Notes under the pieces: generated by a model
The model's input: the letters and a program-made list of their open reading frames with translations, nothing else
Database searches by the model: none
What the model was told of the DNA's origin: nothing
Shown here: one piece after another, positions 25,330 through 33,343 of the stretch
Layout of the letters: each line of letters opens with the position of its first letter
Numbering within the stretch: position 1 is the stretch's first letter
Assembly (NCBI GenBank): GCA_025965155.1
Contig: JAOPXN010000100.1
Location: 1-36,481 of the forward strand
DNA length: 36,481 nt
Direction: 5' to 3'
Source of the DNA: Propionibacteriaceae bacterium
GTDB taxonomy: Bacteria; Actinomycetota; Actinomycetes; Propionibacteriales; Propionibacteriaceae
Made by a program: the position numbers and the translations under genes

Positions 25330-26049
25330 ATGGCGACACTCTCTGTCGGGGCCGACCCCAACGACTTCGGCTACATCGTGCAGGGCAGTTGGAACTTCAC
25401 GGTGGCCAACGCGCGTACCCGCTGGGCCTCCGGGGCCGCAGGCTTCTTCCCCGACAGCCCTTGGTGTGCCGGTGGGGTGAAGAACATCCTGGCCTCATTC
25501 GTACCGACCCCCAACGTCGGCCCGCTGCTGAAGGCCGAGTCCAGCTCTGCGGTGACCGTCTACCGCGGCGCCCCGGGCTCGCAGTTCTTCATCGCCGGGA
25601 ACTCGAAGGACCCGGCGAACGCCAGCAAGCTGCTGGAGTCGTTCACCACGCCGGAGTACCAGAAGGGTCTCGCGGCCGGCATGGACCAGCCGCCGCTGAA
25701 CCTCGATGTGGTGGACACCGCCGATGTGATCGAGCCCTACAAGAAGGTCGTCTCGTACTTCAAGGAGACCATCTACCGCGCCCCACAGGCGCTGATCCGC
25801 AACCCGCAGATCGCTGTCGCCCAGGCGCAGTCCAAGCCGATCAGCACCCACCTCGGGAACATCATCCAGGGCTACCTCGGCGGCGACATCGCCGATCTGC
25901 GCGGAGCGCTGAGGAAGCTCAACGACGACTTCGAGAAGGACCGGGAGGCCGCGCTCAAGGCCGCTACCGCGCAGGGTGCGAAGGTGTCAGTGGACGACTA
26001 CGCCTTCCCGGACTGGAAGCCCGGCGCCGACTACAGCTACGCCAGCTGA
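25330..26049 (+). CDS. C-terminal part of an ABC sugar-binding protein, N-terminally truncated
   Basis: A 239-residue product matching only the C-terminal half of a family 1 extracellular solute-binding protein: IVQGSWNFTVANAR, a FFPDSPW segment, then QFFIAGNSKDPANASKLLESF and YQKGLAAGM, followed by the helical tail with the DWKPGADYSYAS ending. Full-length relatives are about 430 residues with a signal peptide and lipobox; none is present, so the product cannot be exported as it stands. Yet a strong AAGGAGGGAG lies about 9 bases before the ATG. No remaining N-terminal half exists in the 25 bases upstream, and no permease or ATPase genes follow. It looks like the scar of a deletion that removed the transporter and joined this tail to another gene's start. 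The frame is intact. Confidence 0.75.
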   Translation: MATLSVGADPNDFGYIVQGSWNFTVANARTRWASGAAGFFPDSPWCAGGVKNILASFVPTPNVGPLLKAESSSAVTVYRGAPGSQFFIAGNSKDPANASKLLESFTTPEYQKGLAAGMDQPPLNLDVVDTADVIEPYKKVVSYFKETIYRAPQALIRNPQIAVAQAQSKPISTHLGNIIQGYLGGDIADLRGALRKLNDDFEKDREAALKAATAQGAKVSVDDYAFPDWKPGADYSYAS

Positions 26050-26076
26050 CCTATGACCAACCGACTAGGAACTCCC

Positions 26077-26844
26077 ATGACAACATTTCCGGACCTCAAG
26101 ACGGTCATCATCACCGGTGCCACCTCGCCCCGAGGCATCGGCCGGGCCACCGCCGACCTGCTGGCATCCTCCGGCTGGAATGTCGGCATCATCGATCTCG
26201 ACGAGGCTGAGTGCAAGAACCTGGCCAACGAGCTGTCCAGCAGGTACGGCATCCAGGCGTACGGCGCGGCAGCCGACGTCGCCGACGAGGTGATGGTGCG
26301 GGCAGCGATCGACCAGGTCGAGAACAACCTGCCGCAGATCGTCGCCCTGGCCAACATCGCCGGCGTGAGCTCGGCGGTCGGCTATCTGGAGCTGACCTCG
26401 CAGGAGTGGCACCGGGTGCTGAACGTCAACCTCCATGGAGTTCACTACGTCACCCACCGGGTGGTCGAGACCATGGTCCGCCACGGGGTGGGCCGGATTG
26501 TCAGCATCTCCTCGGTCTCGGCCCAACGAGGTGGCGGGACGTACAGCAAGACCCCGTACTCAGTGGCCAAGGCCGGCCTGATCGGGCTGACCCGGTCGCT
26601 GGCGCGCGAGCTCGGGCCGCACAACATCACCGTGAACGCGATCGCGCCCGGTCCGATCGACACCGACATCATGGGCGGCACCCTGAGTGAGGAGCGCAAG
26701 GCCGAGCTGGTCGAGGATCTGGTGGTGACCCGGCTCGGGACCACGGCCGACATCGCCTCGGCGATCCGCTTCCTGCTGGCCGAGGACGCGGGCTACATCT
26801 CAGGACAGACGCTCAACGTTGATGGCGGCCTCTACATGCACTAG
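26077..26844 (+). CDS. short-chain dehydrogenase/reductase
   Basis: A 255-residue classical SDR, an NAD(P)-dependent oxidoreductase of alcohols or sugars. The coenzyme motif is TGATSPRGIG (residues 13-22), a slight variant of TGxxxGxG with two extra residues; NIAG is at 93-96. Catalytic Ser145/146 (SISSVS), Tyr161 and Lys165 (YSVAK) are in place, and the C-terminus has the SGQTLNVDGG motif. The ATG at 26077 is preceded by AGGAA at 8 bases; the frame also opens at 26053 directly after the previous stop. It sits in the sugar operon, so a sugar or sugar-acid substrate is likely. Confidence 0.92.
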   Translation: MTTFPDLKTVIITGATSPRGIGRATADLLASSGWNVGIIDLDEAECKNLANELSSRYGIQAYGAAADVADEVMVRAAIDQVENNLPQIVALANIAGVSSAVGYLELTSQEWHRVLNVNLHGVHYVTHRVVETMVRHGVGRIVSISSVSAQRGGGTYSKTPYSVAKAGLIGLTRSLARELGPHNITVNAIAPGPIDTDIMGGTLSEERKAELVEDLVVTRLGTTADIASAIRFLLAEDAGYISGQTLNVDGGLYMH

Positions 26845-26877
26845 ACACAGATCAGCACGTCACCGCCGAGGAAAAGG

Positions 26878-27831
26878 ATGAGTCTTGTGAGCAATCCCAA
26901 CACCGCACAGCACTGGCCGATCGCTGCGGCGATGATCAACTTCCCCGGCGTGCTGGCCGACGGCACGGCCGTCCACGACCAGCCCGCCGAGGCGTGGCTG
27001 GACCCGCTGCAGCAGGTCGCCGACGCCGGGTTCGACTACGTCGACCCGACCGACTCCTGGATCCGGGTGGCGGATCTGGAGGAGAGCCGGCTGGCCCAGT
27101 TCGAGCAGCTGCTGACCGAGGTCGGCCTGGCCGTCGGGGGCATCTCAACGGCCCGCCGCAGCGTGATCGACCACGAGCATGGCCTGGACTACCTCGCCTA
27201 CTCGCACCGGGTGATCGACACGGCCGCGCGGCTCGGAGTGTCCGACGTGTCGTTCGGGCTGTTCGAGGCGCTGACCGACGCCCAGAAACGAGCACTGTGG
27301 TTCTGGACGGCGGAGGGCCATGTCAGCTCACCGGACCCGGACAGCTGGAAGCTGGCGGTCAGCCGGTTCCAGGACCTGGCTGCCCATGCCGAGCGGGTCG
27401 GGGTGCACATCTCCCTGGAGATGTACGAGGACACCTACCTCGGCACCGCAGACTCGGCTGTTCGTTTCCTCACCGACATCGGCTCCTCGCATGTCTGGCT
27501 GAACCCCGACATCGGCAACCTGCAGCGGCTGCACCGGCCGGTGGAGCACTGGCAGAGCATGATCGAGAAGACGGTGCCGCATGCGCGCTACTGGCATGTG
27601 AAGAACTACTTCCGCACCGAGGACGCCACCACCGGCGCCATCGTCACCGCTCCAGCGCCGATGGAGTTCGGTGTGATCAACTACCGGATGGCGGTCCGGC
27701 AGGCGATCGCGACGGGCTTCGACGGCACCTTCCTGTGCGAGCACTACGGTGGGGACGGGCTCAGCGTCAGCGCCACCAACCGTGAGTACCTTCGGCGGAT
27801 CCTGCCGGCGCGGGTGCCTCGCACACGCTGA
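26878..27831 (+). CDS. sugar phosphate isomerase/epimerase family protein
   Basis: A 317-residue TIM-barrel protein of the xylose-isomerase-like superfamily (AP endonuclease 2 fold), whose members isomerise, epimerise or decarboxylate sugars using a divalent metal. Expected metal ligands are Glu in LEMYEDTYLG, Asp in LNPDIGN, His in YWHVKNYF and Glu in FLCEHYGG; all four are present in the usual order. GAGGAAAAGG precedes the ATG. It lies between the SDR and the 3-hydroxyacyl-CoA dehydrogenase-like gene, 33 bases after the first and 74 before the second. Likely acts on the oxidised sugar of this pathway, either as an isomerase or as a 3-oxo acid decarboxylase; which one cannot be told. Confidence 0.87.
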   Translation: MSLVSNPNTAQHWPIAAAMINFPGVLADGTAVHDQPAEAWLDPLQQVADAGFDYVDPTDSWIRVADLEESRLAQFEQLLTEVGLAVGGISTARRSVIDHEHGLDYLAYSHRVIDTAARLGVSDVSFGLFEALTDAQKRALWFWTAEGHVSSPDPDSWKLAVSRFQDLAAHAERVGVHISLEMYEDTYLGTADSAVRFLTDIGSSHVWLNPDIGNLQRLHRPVEHWQSMIEKTVPHARYWHVKNYFRTEDATTGAIVTAPAPMEFGVINYRMAVRQAIATGFDGTFLCEHYGGDGLSVSATNREYLRRILPARVPRTR

Positions 27832-27905
27832 CCTGTATCGCAAGGGTTCGAAGGCCGGGGCAGCCGCGGCTGCCCACCACTACCGGATCGATCTCGAGGG
27901 AGAGC

Positions 27906-28913
27906 ATGCGCACAGCGATAGAGAAAGTGGCTGTCATCGGAGCTGGCTACATGGGAGGCGGGATCGCCCAGTCGCTCGCCATCAACGGCGTCGACGTGGT
28001 GATGGCCGACCGTGACCCGGCGATCACCGCCCGGGCGTTTGACCGGCTGACCGCCGAGACGGCAACGCTGCAGGAGCAGGGACTGGTGCCACCCGGGTCG
28101 ACCGACCGGCTGGCGGCACATCTGTCGGTGGCGGGGTCGATCGCCGAGGCGGTAGCCGACGTGGACTTCGTTGAGGAGGCGGTGTTCGAGGACGTGGCGG
28201 TGAAGCATGCCGTACTCGCCGAGATCTCCGCTGCCGCCCGCCCGGACACGGTGATCGGCAGCAACACCTCCACGATCCCGGTGCATGTGCTCTGCACCGC
28301 GGTGGAACGTCCGGAGCGGTTCCTGATCGTCCACTGGTCCAACCCCGCACCCTTCATCCCCGGCGTCGAGATCGTCGCCGGTGCCGACACCGACGCGGCT
28401 CTGGTTGCGCCGGTGAAGGAGCTGCTGGCCCGCGCCCACCACTTCGGCGCCGAGGTTGCCGACACTCCCGGCTTCGTGCTGAACCGGCTCCAGTACGCGC
28501 TGCTGAAGGAAGCCACCGCGATCGTGGAGGAGGGGATCGCGACGCCGGAGGATGTGGACACCATCGTCAGCACCACGTTCGGTTTCCGGCTGGCGTTCTT
28601 CGGTCCGTTCGCGATCGCCGACATGGCCGGGCTGGACGTCTATCGCAACTGCTTCACCACCTTCGAGGACGCCTACGGGGAACGGTTCGCGACGCCTTCG
28701 GTGCTGACCGAGCAGGTGGAGGCGGGCAGGCACGGCTTCAAGACCGGCGCGGGGTTCACCGGCGAGCACACCGCCGAGGAGATCGCCCGGATAGTGGACT
28801 ACCGCAGCCTCGCCTACAGCAAGCTGGCGCAGCTGCTCCACGAGCTCGGTCCATCGGGCATCTGGGCTTCGGGGGCAAAGGCCCGAGCTGGAGCCGGCGA
28901 CTCAGAGGAATAG
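27906..28913 (+). CDS. 3-hydroxyacyl-CoA dehydrogenase family protein (L-gulonate 3-dehydrogenase-like)
   Basis: A 335-residue NAD-dependent dehydrogenase with the two-domain 3-hydroxyacyl-CoA dehydrogenase fold. The Rossmann motif is GAGYMGGGIAQ near the N-terminus; the catalytic region has SNTSTIPV and the His in HWSNPAPFIPGVE, then NRLQYALLKEA in the helical domain and RHGFKTGAGF at the C-terminus. Family members include 3-hydroxybutyryl-CoA, carnitine and L-gulonate 3-dehydrogenases. Since the whole operon concerns sugars, oxidation at C3 of a sugar acid is more likely than fatty-acid oxidation (inference). GAGGGAGA precedes the ATG. The 3' end overlaps the convergent VOC gene by 12 bases. 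Confidence 0.87.
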   Translation: MRTAIEKVAVIGAGYMGGGIAQSLAINGVDVVMADRDPAITARAFDRLTAETATLQEQGLVPPGSTDRLAAHLSVAGSIAEAVADVDFVEEAVFEDVAVKHAVLAEISAAARPDTVIGSNTSTIPVHVLCTAVERPERFLIVHWSNPAPFIPGVEIVAGADTDAALVAPVKELLARAHHFGAEVADTPGFVLNRLQYALLKEATAIVEEGIATPEDVDTIVSTTFGFRLAFFGPFAIADMAGLDVYRNCFTTFEDAYGERFATPSVLTEQVEAGRHGFKTGAGFTGEHTAEEIARIVDYRSLAYSKLAQLLHELGPSGIWASGAKARAGAGDSEE

Positions 28914-29276
28914 GCAGAACGGATGGCCGGCGGGGTCGAGATAGACCCGGACGTCGTCTTGTGGCTGGAACTCGGCGAGCTGGGCGCCGGATGACACTGC
29001 ATGGTCGCCGGCCGCTTCCAGATCGTCGACGGCGATGTCCAGGTGGATCATCATCTGCTGGTCACCGGCGGCGGCCGGCCAGGTGGGGCGGCGGTAGTCG
29101 GTCTCGGTCTGAAACGACAGCCCGGCCGTACCCTCGGGCGGCATCAGCTTCACCCAGTCAGGTTCGTCCTGGGTCCGTTCCCAACCGAGCAGCCGCTGGT
29201 AGAAGCCGGCCAGCTCTGAGGCGTCGGGCGAGTCGAGCACGATGCCCGAGAGCTCGAAACGGAGTGGTTGGGCCAC
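28902..29276 (-). CDS. VOC (glyoxalase/bleomycin-resistance) family protein
   Basis: A 124-residue single-domain protein of the vicinal oxygen chelate fold, which binds a metal or a small hydrophobic ligand as a dimer. Features are the opening ELSGIVLDSPDASELAGFYQ, LLGWERT, MIHLDIAVDDLEAA in the second beta-alpha-beta unit, and the usual ending YLDPAGHPFCL. His of HLDI and the end Asp/His could be metal ligands. The GTG at 29276 follows AGGAGG; upstream in-frame residues do not resemble the family. Specific role unknown. It overlaps the dehydrogenase gene tail and faces away from the DUF6458 gene. Confidence 0.9.
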   Translation of the reverse strand: MAQPLRFELSGIVLDSPDASELAGFYQRLLGWERTQDEPDWVKLMPPEGTAGLSFQTETDYRRPTWPAAAGDQQMMIHLDIAVDDLEAAGDHAVSSGAQLAEFQPQDDVRVYLDPAGHPFCLFL

Positions 29277-29408
29277 GTTCCCTCCTAAGGTCACGGTGCG
29301 GTGCCGCCGGCTGCGACACAGATGGCAGAACCCGCCGCAAACCTCGTTCGAGGATGCTTGGGCACTACTGTGGTTGAAGTTCCCCCACCACGAAGGAGTT
29401 AACACGCC

Positions 29409-29639
29409 ATGGGTCTAGGAGTAGGCATTTTCCTGCTGGTCGTCGGCGGCATTCTTGCGTTTGGCGTGCGCGACCAGTGGAGTGCGATCGACCTGACCGC
29501 GATCGGCTACGTCTGCCTCGTGGTCGGTGTGCTGGCGCTCGCCTTGTCGTTGATCATCCAGCAGCAACGCCGGAAGACCTCGCACACCTCCGTCGTGGAG
29601 CGCCGCGACGACCGCGGCACTCCCCCGCCCACCATCTGA
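29409..29639 (+). CDS. DUF6458 family small membrane protein
   Basis: A 76-residue actinobacterial inner-membrane protein. Two hydrophobic helices (about residues 3-18 and 29-50) flank the loop VRDQWSAIDLTAIGY, followed by a basic tail QQQRRKTSHTSVVERRDD that stays in the cytoplasm. The opening MGLGVGIFLLVVGGILAF and the DLTAIGY motif are typical of the DUF6458 family, whose function is unknown. AAGGAG lies about 11 bases before the ATG, and a TACTGT at 29366-29371 may be the -10. Convergent with the recQ-like gene. Confidence 0.88.
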   Translation: MGLGVGIFLLVVGGILAFGVRDQWSAIDLTAIGYVCLVVGVLALALSLIIQQQRRKTSHTSVVERRDDRGTPPPTI

Positions 29640-29679
29640 GCGCCTCCGGCCCGCTGAGCCGCAGGTACCTTTGTCGAGG

Positions 29680-31746
29680 TCAGGGCAGCTGGTGGATGGC
29701 CAGCGGCAGCACGGCGGTCGCTCCCGCCTCGGCCAGCAGCGATGCGGCCACCGTCATCGTCCACCGGGTACGAATGGTGTCGTCGACCAGCAGCACCGGC
29801 CCGTCGAAGCCGACACCCGGTCGCAGCGTGGTGGTCGCCAGCAGATCCTTGACCCGTACGGCCGAGGCGGCTTCGGCTGCTGGCGGCGGGCCGCTGATCA
29901 TCAGCGCATCAACCAGCGGCAACCGGCCCACGTCAGCCAGATGCGAGGCAACCGACCCGATCAGCAGCGGGAAGCGGCGGGACGGCATCGCCACCACTGC
30001 GACGGGCCGGTCCCAGGACCGGGCCCAGCGCCGCAACACCTCAACGGCGGCCTGCCTGATCTCGTCCGGGGCTTCCTGATCTCTTCGCCACAGCGACGAC
30101 AGTGTGTCCTGCCAACCCGGGTCGTCGGCGTACGCGATGGCCCGGCCTGGTGCGATCCCACCGATCCGGCCCTTGCGCCGGCCCAACCCGGACGCCCACA
30201 TCTTGCGGGGCTCCACGATTACATCCTGGCCGCGGAAGTATCGCTGTGCCGCCTGCACCAGGTCCGGTCCAGGCCGCAGCCCTGGCGCCGGTAGCTGCCC
30301 GTCACAGACGGAGCAGCGGCCACAGGGACCGGGGTCGGGATCGTCCAACGCGCGCTGCAGGAACTCCATCAGGCAGCCTTCACCGTGGGCGTACCGGCGC
30401 ATCAGGTCCGCCTCCGCCGCCCGCACCCGACGCAGTTCGGCCCACTTACGCTCGTCGAAGTACCAGGGCCGCCCGGTCGCCGACCAGCCGCCCTGCTCCC
30501 GGACGACCGCGTCGTCCACGGCAAGGATCTTCAGCATGGTCTCCAACCTGCCGCGCCGGATCCCGGTAGCCGCCTCCAGCGCTGGCACCGACTGCGGGGA
30601 CTCGCGCAGCGCGTCGAGCACCCGCTCGACCTGTGGTTCGTCGGGGATCCCGGCGGTGGCGAAGTAGTCCCAGATCCGCTCGTCGGAGTCCGACGGCACC
30701 AGGACCGCCGTGGCGTCGTCCAGCGCCCGGCCCGCCCGCCCGACCTGCTGGTAGTACGCGACCGGCGACGCCGGGGACCCCAGGTGGATGCAGAACGCCA
30801 GGTCTGGCTTGTCATAGCCCATGCCGAGCGCCGAGGTGGCGACCAGTGCCTTCACCTCGTTGCGCCGGAGTCTGTCCTCAAGTTGCTCGCGGTCCTGGGA
30901 CTGGCCCGAGTACGCGGCCACGTCGAGGCCCTGCTCGTTCAGGAACCCGGCGAGCCGCTCGGTCTCGGCCACGGTCAGCACGTACACGATGCCGGAGCCG
31001 GGCAGAGACTGCAACGCCTCGGCGACCCACGCGTATCGCTCCAGCGGCGTCAGGCCGGGGACCACCGCCAGCCGCAGCGAGGCCCGCGCCAGGGACCCAC
31101 GGAGGGTGACGGTGTCCTCGCCCAGCTGCCGCGCCACGTCGAGAGTCACCCGGGCGTTGGCTGTGGCGGTGGTGGCCAGCACCGGAGTGTTCGGCGCCAG
31201 CGACAGCAGCGTCCGGGTCAGCCGCTGGTAGTCCGGGCGGAAGTCGAAACCCCAGTCGGAGACACAGTGGGCCTCGTCGATCACCAGCAGCCCGCAGGCG
31301 CCCAGCAGCTCCGGCAGCCGGTTGGCGAACGCGGGGTTGGCCAGCCGTTCCGGTGAGATGAGCAACACGTCGAGCTGGTCGGCCCGGATGGCGGCGAACA
31401 CCTCAGGCCAGTCGTCGACGTTGGTGGAGTTGATGGTGGCGGCTCGCAGCCCGGCACGCTCGGCCGCCGAGATCTGGTCCCGCATCAGGGCGAGCAGCGG
31501 CGAGACCACCAGCGTGGGCCCGGCCCCACCGGCACGGAGCGCCGCGGTGGCGCCCCAGTAGACGGCGGACTTTCCCCAGCCCGTCGCCTGCACCACCAGG
31601 ACTCGCTGCCGCTCCTCGACCAGGTGCCGAACGGCGCTGATCTGGTCCGGCCGCGGCCGGGCATCAGGCCCGGCGACTGCGGCGATGGTCTGGCTGAGAT
31701 AGCTAGCGCTGGTGTCCGACACGCCAGCCATCATCTCCCCCGGCAC
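29680..31746 (-). CDS. recQ: RecQ-type DNA helicase fused to a phosphoribosyltransferase-like domain
   Basis: A 688-residue superfamily 2 helicase. RecQ parts: motif 0 around RPRPDQISAVRHLV, Walker A QATGWGKSA (53-61), DEAH box VIDEAHCVSDWGFDFRPDY (DEAH 157-160), LATTATAN motif III, the QQVGRAGRALDD motif VI, and a RecQ zinc module with Cys in EGCLM and PCGRCSVCDG. Residues from about 490 on are not RecQ: a region with DALMISGPPP and VLLVDDTIRTRWT (651-665) resembles the PRPP loop of phosphoribosyltransferases, but the usual TGxT reads TRWT. The start is uncertain: GTG 31746 is reported; ATG 31734/31731 and GTG 31722 are alternatives, the last lying 12 bases after GGGGGAG. It follows the cysO-like gene by 23 bases and could be read through from the riboswitch transcript. 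Confidence 0.9.
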   Translation of the reverse strand: MPGEMMAGVSDTSASYLSQTIAAVAGPDARPRPDQISAVRHLVEERQRVLVVQATGWGKSAVYWGATAALRAGGAGPTLVVSPLLALMRDQISAAERAGLRAATINSTNVDDWPEVFAAIRADQLDVLLISPERLANPAFANRLPELLGACGLLVIDEAHCVSDWGFDFRPDYQRLTRTLLSLAPNTPVLATTATANARVTLDVARQLGEDTVTLRGSLARASLRLAVVPGLTPLERYAWVAEALQSLPGSGIVYVLTVAETERLAGFLNEQGLDVAAYSGQSQDREQLEDRLRRNEVKALVATSALGMGYDKPDLAFCIHLGSPASPVAYYQQVGRAGRALDDATAVLVPSDSDERIWDYFATAGIPDEPQVERVLDALRESPQSVPALEAATGIRRGRLETMLKILAVDDAVVREQGGWSATGRPWYFDERKWAELRRVRAAEADLMRRYAHGEGCLMEFLQRALDDPDPGPCGRCSVCDGQLPAPGLRPGPDLVQAAQRYFRGQDVIVEPRKMWASGLGRRKGRIGGIAPGRAIAYADDPGWQDTLSSLWRRDQEAPDEIRQAAVEVLRRWARSWDRPVAVVAMPSRRFPLLIGSVASHLADVGRLPLVDALMISGPPPAAEAASAVRVKDLLATTTLRPGVGFDGPVLLVDDTIRTRWTMTVAASLLAEAGATAVLPLAIHQLP

Positions 31747-31769
31747 TGACAGGTCACCGGGTTGGGGGA

Positions 31770-32045
31770 TCAGCCGCCGGCGACGGCGGGGATGATCGAG
31801 ATCTTGGCGTTGTCGGCAACCGTGGCGTCGAGGCCACCGGCGAAGCGGACGTCCTCGTCGCCGACGTAGATGTTGACGAAGCGGCGCAGCGCGCCGGTGT
31901 CGTCCAGCACCCGGGCCCGGATGCCGGGGTGGTTGGCCTCCAGCGACTCCAGCACCTCCGCCAGCGTCGAGCCGTCGGCGGTCACCTCGTTTGCTCCGCC
32001 GGTGTAGTTGCGAAGGATGGTGGGGATGCGGACAGATGCGCTCAT
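31770..32045 (-). CDS. cysO: CysO/MoaD-family sulphur carrier protein
   Basis: A 91-residue ubiquitin-like protein ending in Gly-Gly (PAVAGG), as needed for adenylation and thiocarboxylation by an MoeZ/MoeB-type enzyme. Its sequence closely follows mycobacterial CysO: SVRIPTILRNYTGG at the start, LEANHPGI in the middle and FVNIYVGDEDVRFAGG before the tail. CysO-COSH donates sulphur for cysteine synthesis by CysM in Mycobacterium. Here neither cysM nor the releasing protease Mec is adjacent. Instead the ATG overlaps the stop of the threonine-synthase-like gene by four bases (ATGA). The pair is behind a SAM-I riboswitch, which points to sulphur transfer for methionine rather than to threonine or molybdopterin synthesis (inference). 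Confidence 0.92.
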   Translation of the reverse strand: MSASVRIPTILRNYTGGANEVTADGSTLAEVLESLEANHPGIRARVLDDTGALRRFVNIYVGDEDVRFAGGLDATVADNAKISIIPAVAGG

Positions 32046-33328
32046 GCTTGGTATTCCTTCCAGAAGTCGGCGAACGCCTCGTAGCGCGGCGCGATCGTCA
32101 CCTTGGGGCCGACCTTGTCGGCCACCGCGTCGAGGGTCTTGAGTCCGTCACCGGAGTTGATCACCACGGTCTCGGCGCCGGGGTCGAGCACGCCGTCCTT
32201 GATCAGCTTCGCGGTCACGCCGATGGTCACCCCGCCCGCGGTCTCGGCGAAGATGCCTTCGGTCCGGGCCAGCCGCTGGATGTTCTCCACCACTATGACG
32301 TCATCGACGTCGGCGATCAGGCCGCCGGTCCGGCGTACCACGTCGAGTACATACGGGCCGTCGGCCGGGTTTCCGATGGCGAGCGACTTGGCGATGGTGT
32401 CCGGCTTGACCGGGGCGACCACGTCGTGGCCGGCGCGGAACGCCTGCGCGATGGGCGAGCAGCCGGTGGCCTGGGCGCCGAAGATCTTGACCGGCTTGTC
32501 CTCGACCAGGCCAAGCTTGATCAACTCGGCGATGCCCTTGTCGATCTTGGTCAGCTGGGATCCGGAGGCGACCGGGATGACGATCTGGTCCGGCAGCCGC
32601 CAGCCGAGCTGCTCGGCGATCTCGTACGCCAAGGTCTTGGAACCCTCGGCGTAGTAAGGGCGGACGTTGACGTTGACGAAGGCCCAACCCTCTTCCTCGC
32701 CCGCGATCTCGCTGGCGAGCTTGTTGACGTCATCGTAGGTGCCTTCGATGGCGATCAGCGTGGTGTCGTAGACCGCCGACGCGATGATCTTCTGCTTCTC
32801 GAGGTTCTCCGGCACGAACACCACCGACTTGATGCCAGCCCGCGCGGCCGCGGCTGCGACGGCGTTGGCAAGGTTGCCGGTGGACGGGCAGGCAAGCACC
32901 TTCAGACCGAGCTCGCGAGCGGCGGACAGTGCCACCGCGACAACCCGGTCCTTGAAGGAGTGGGTCGGGTTGCCGGAGTCGTCCTTGACCCACAGCTTCT
33001 TCAACCCGAGGTCGGCGGCGAGGTTGCCTGCGTCGACCAGTCGGGTGAAGCCGGGGTCCGTGGACGGAAAGCTGGCGATGTCAGCGGGCACCGGCAGCAG
33101 CGGCGCGTACCGCCAGATGCTCTTCGGACCGGACTCGAGCTGCGCCCGGGTGATGCTCGGGAACTCGTATCCCACCTCCAGCGGGCCGAAACACTCCATA
33201 CAGGCGTAGAACGGGCCGAGCGGGCTTTGCGCGCCGCAGGCCCGGCAGACCAGATGGGTGGCGTTGCCGAAGGCGCCGTCACGGGCACCGGTGGCGGGGT
33301 GGAGGGAGGTGTCGAACACCGCAGTCAT
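32042..33328 (-). CDS. thrC: threonine synthase family PLP enzyme, possible homocysteine synthase
   Basis: A 428-residue fold-type II PLP enzyme of the threonine synthase family, which normally converts O-phosphohomoserine to threonine. The PLP Lys126 is in NPTHSFKDR; the phosphate-binding STGNLANAVAA follows at 149-159. An N-terminal zinc-ribbon-like segment holds Cys28, Cys31, Cys43 and Cys46, which marks the longer subgroup rather than the ~350-residue enzyme of the usual hom-thrC-thrB operon. Three contextual facts argue for a sulphur role: a SAM-I riboswitch in its leader, a four-base overlap with a CysO-like sulphur carrier gene, and absence of hom or thrB. It could use O-phosphohomoserine and the carrier thiocarboxylate to form homocysteine (inference). 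AGAAGGA precedes the ATG. Confidence 0.92.
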   Translation of the reverse strand: MTAVFDTSLHPATGARDGAFGNATHLVCRACGAQSPLGPFYACMECFGPLEVGYEFPSITRAQLESGPKSIWRYAPLLPVPADIASFPSTDPGFTRLVDAGNLAADLGLKKLWVKDDSGNPTHSFKDRVVAVALSAARELGLKVLACPSTGNLANAVAAAAARAGIKSVVFVPENLEKQKIIASAVYDTTLIAIEGTYDDVNKLASEIAGEEEGWAFVNVNVRPYYAEGSKTLAYEIAEQLGWRLPDQIVIPVASGSQLTKIDKGIAELIKLGLVEDKPVKIFGAQATGCSPIAQAFRAGHDVVAPVKPDTIAKSLAIGNPADGPYVLDVVRRTGGLIADVDDVIVVENIQRLARTEGIFAETAGGVTIGVTAKLIKDGVLDPGAETVVINSGDGLKTLDAVADKVGPKVTIAPRYEAFADFWKEYQA

Positions 33329-33343
33329 CGATTCAGTCCTTCT

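Noticed and set aside
25330..26049. Truncated binding protein as a frameshifted gene with its N-terminal half in another frame
   Set aside because: Only 25 bases separate it from the aldo/keto reductase stop, so no hidden upstream half exists.
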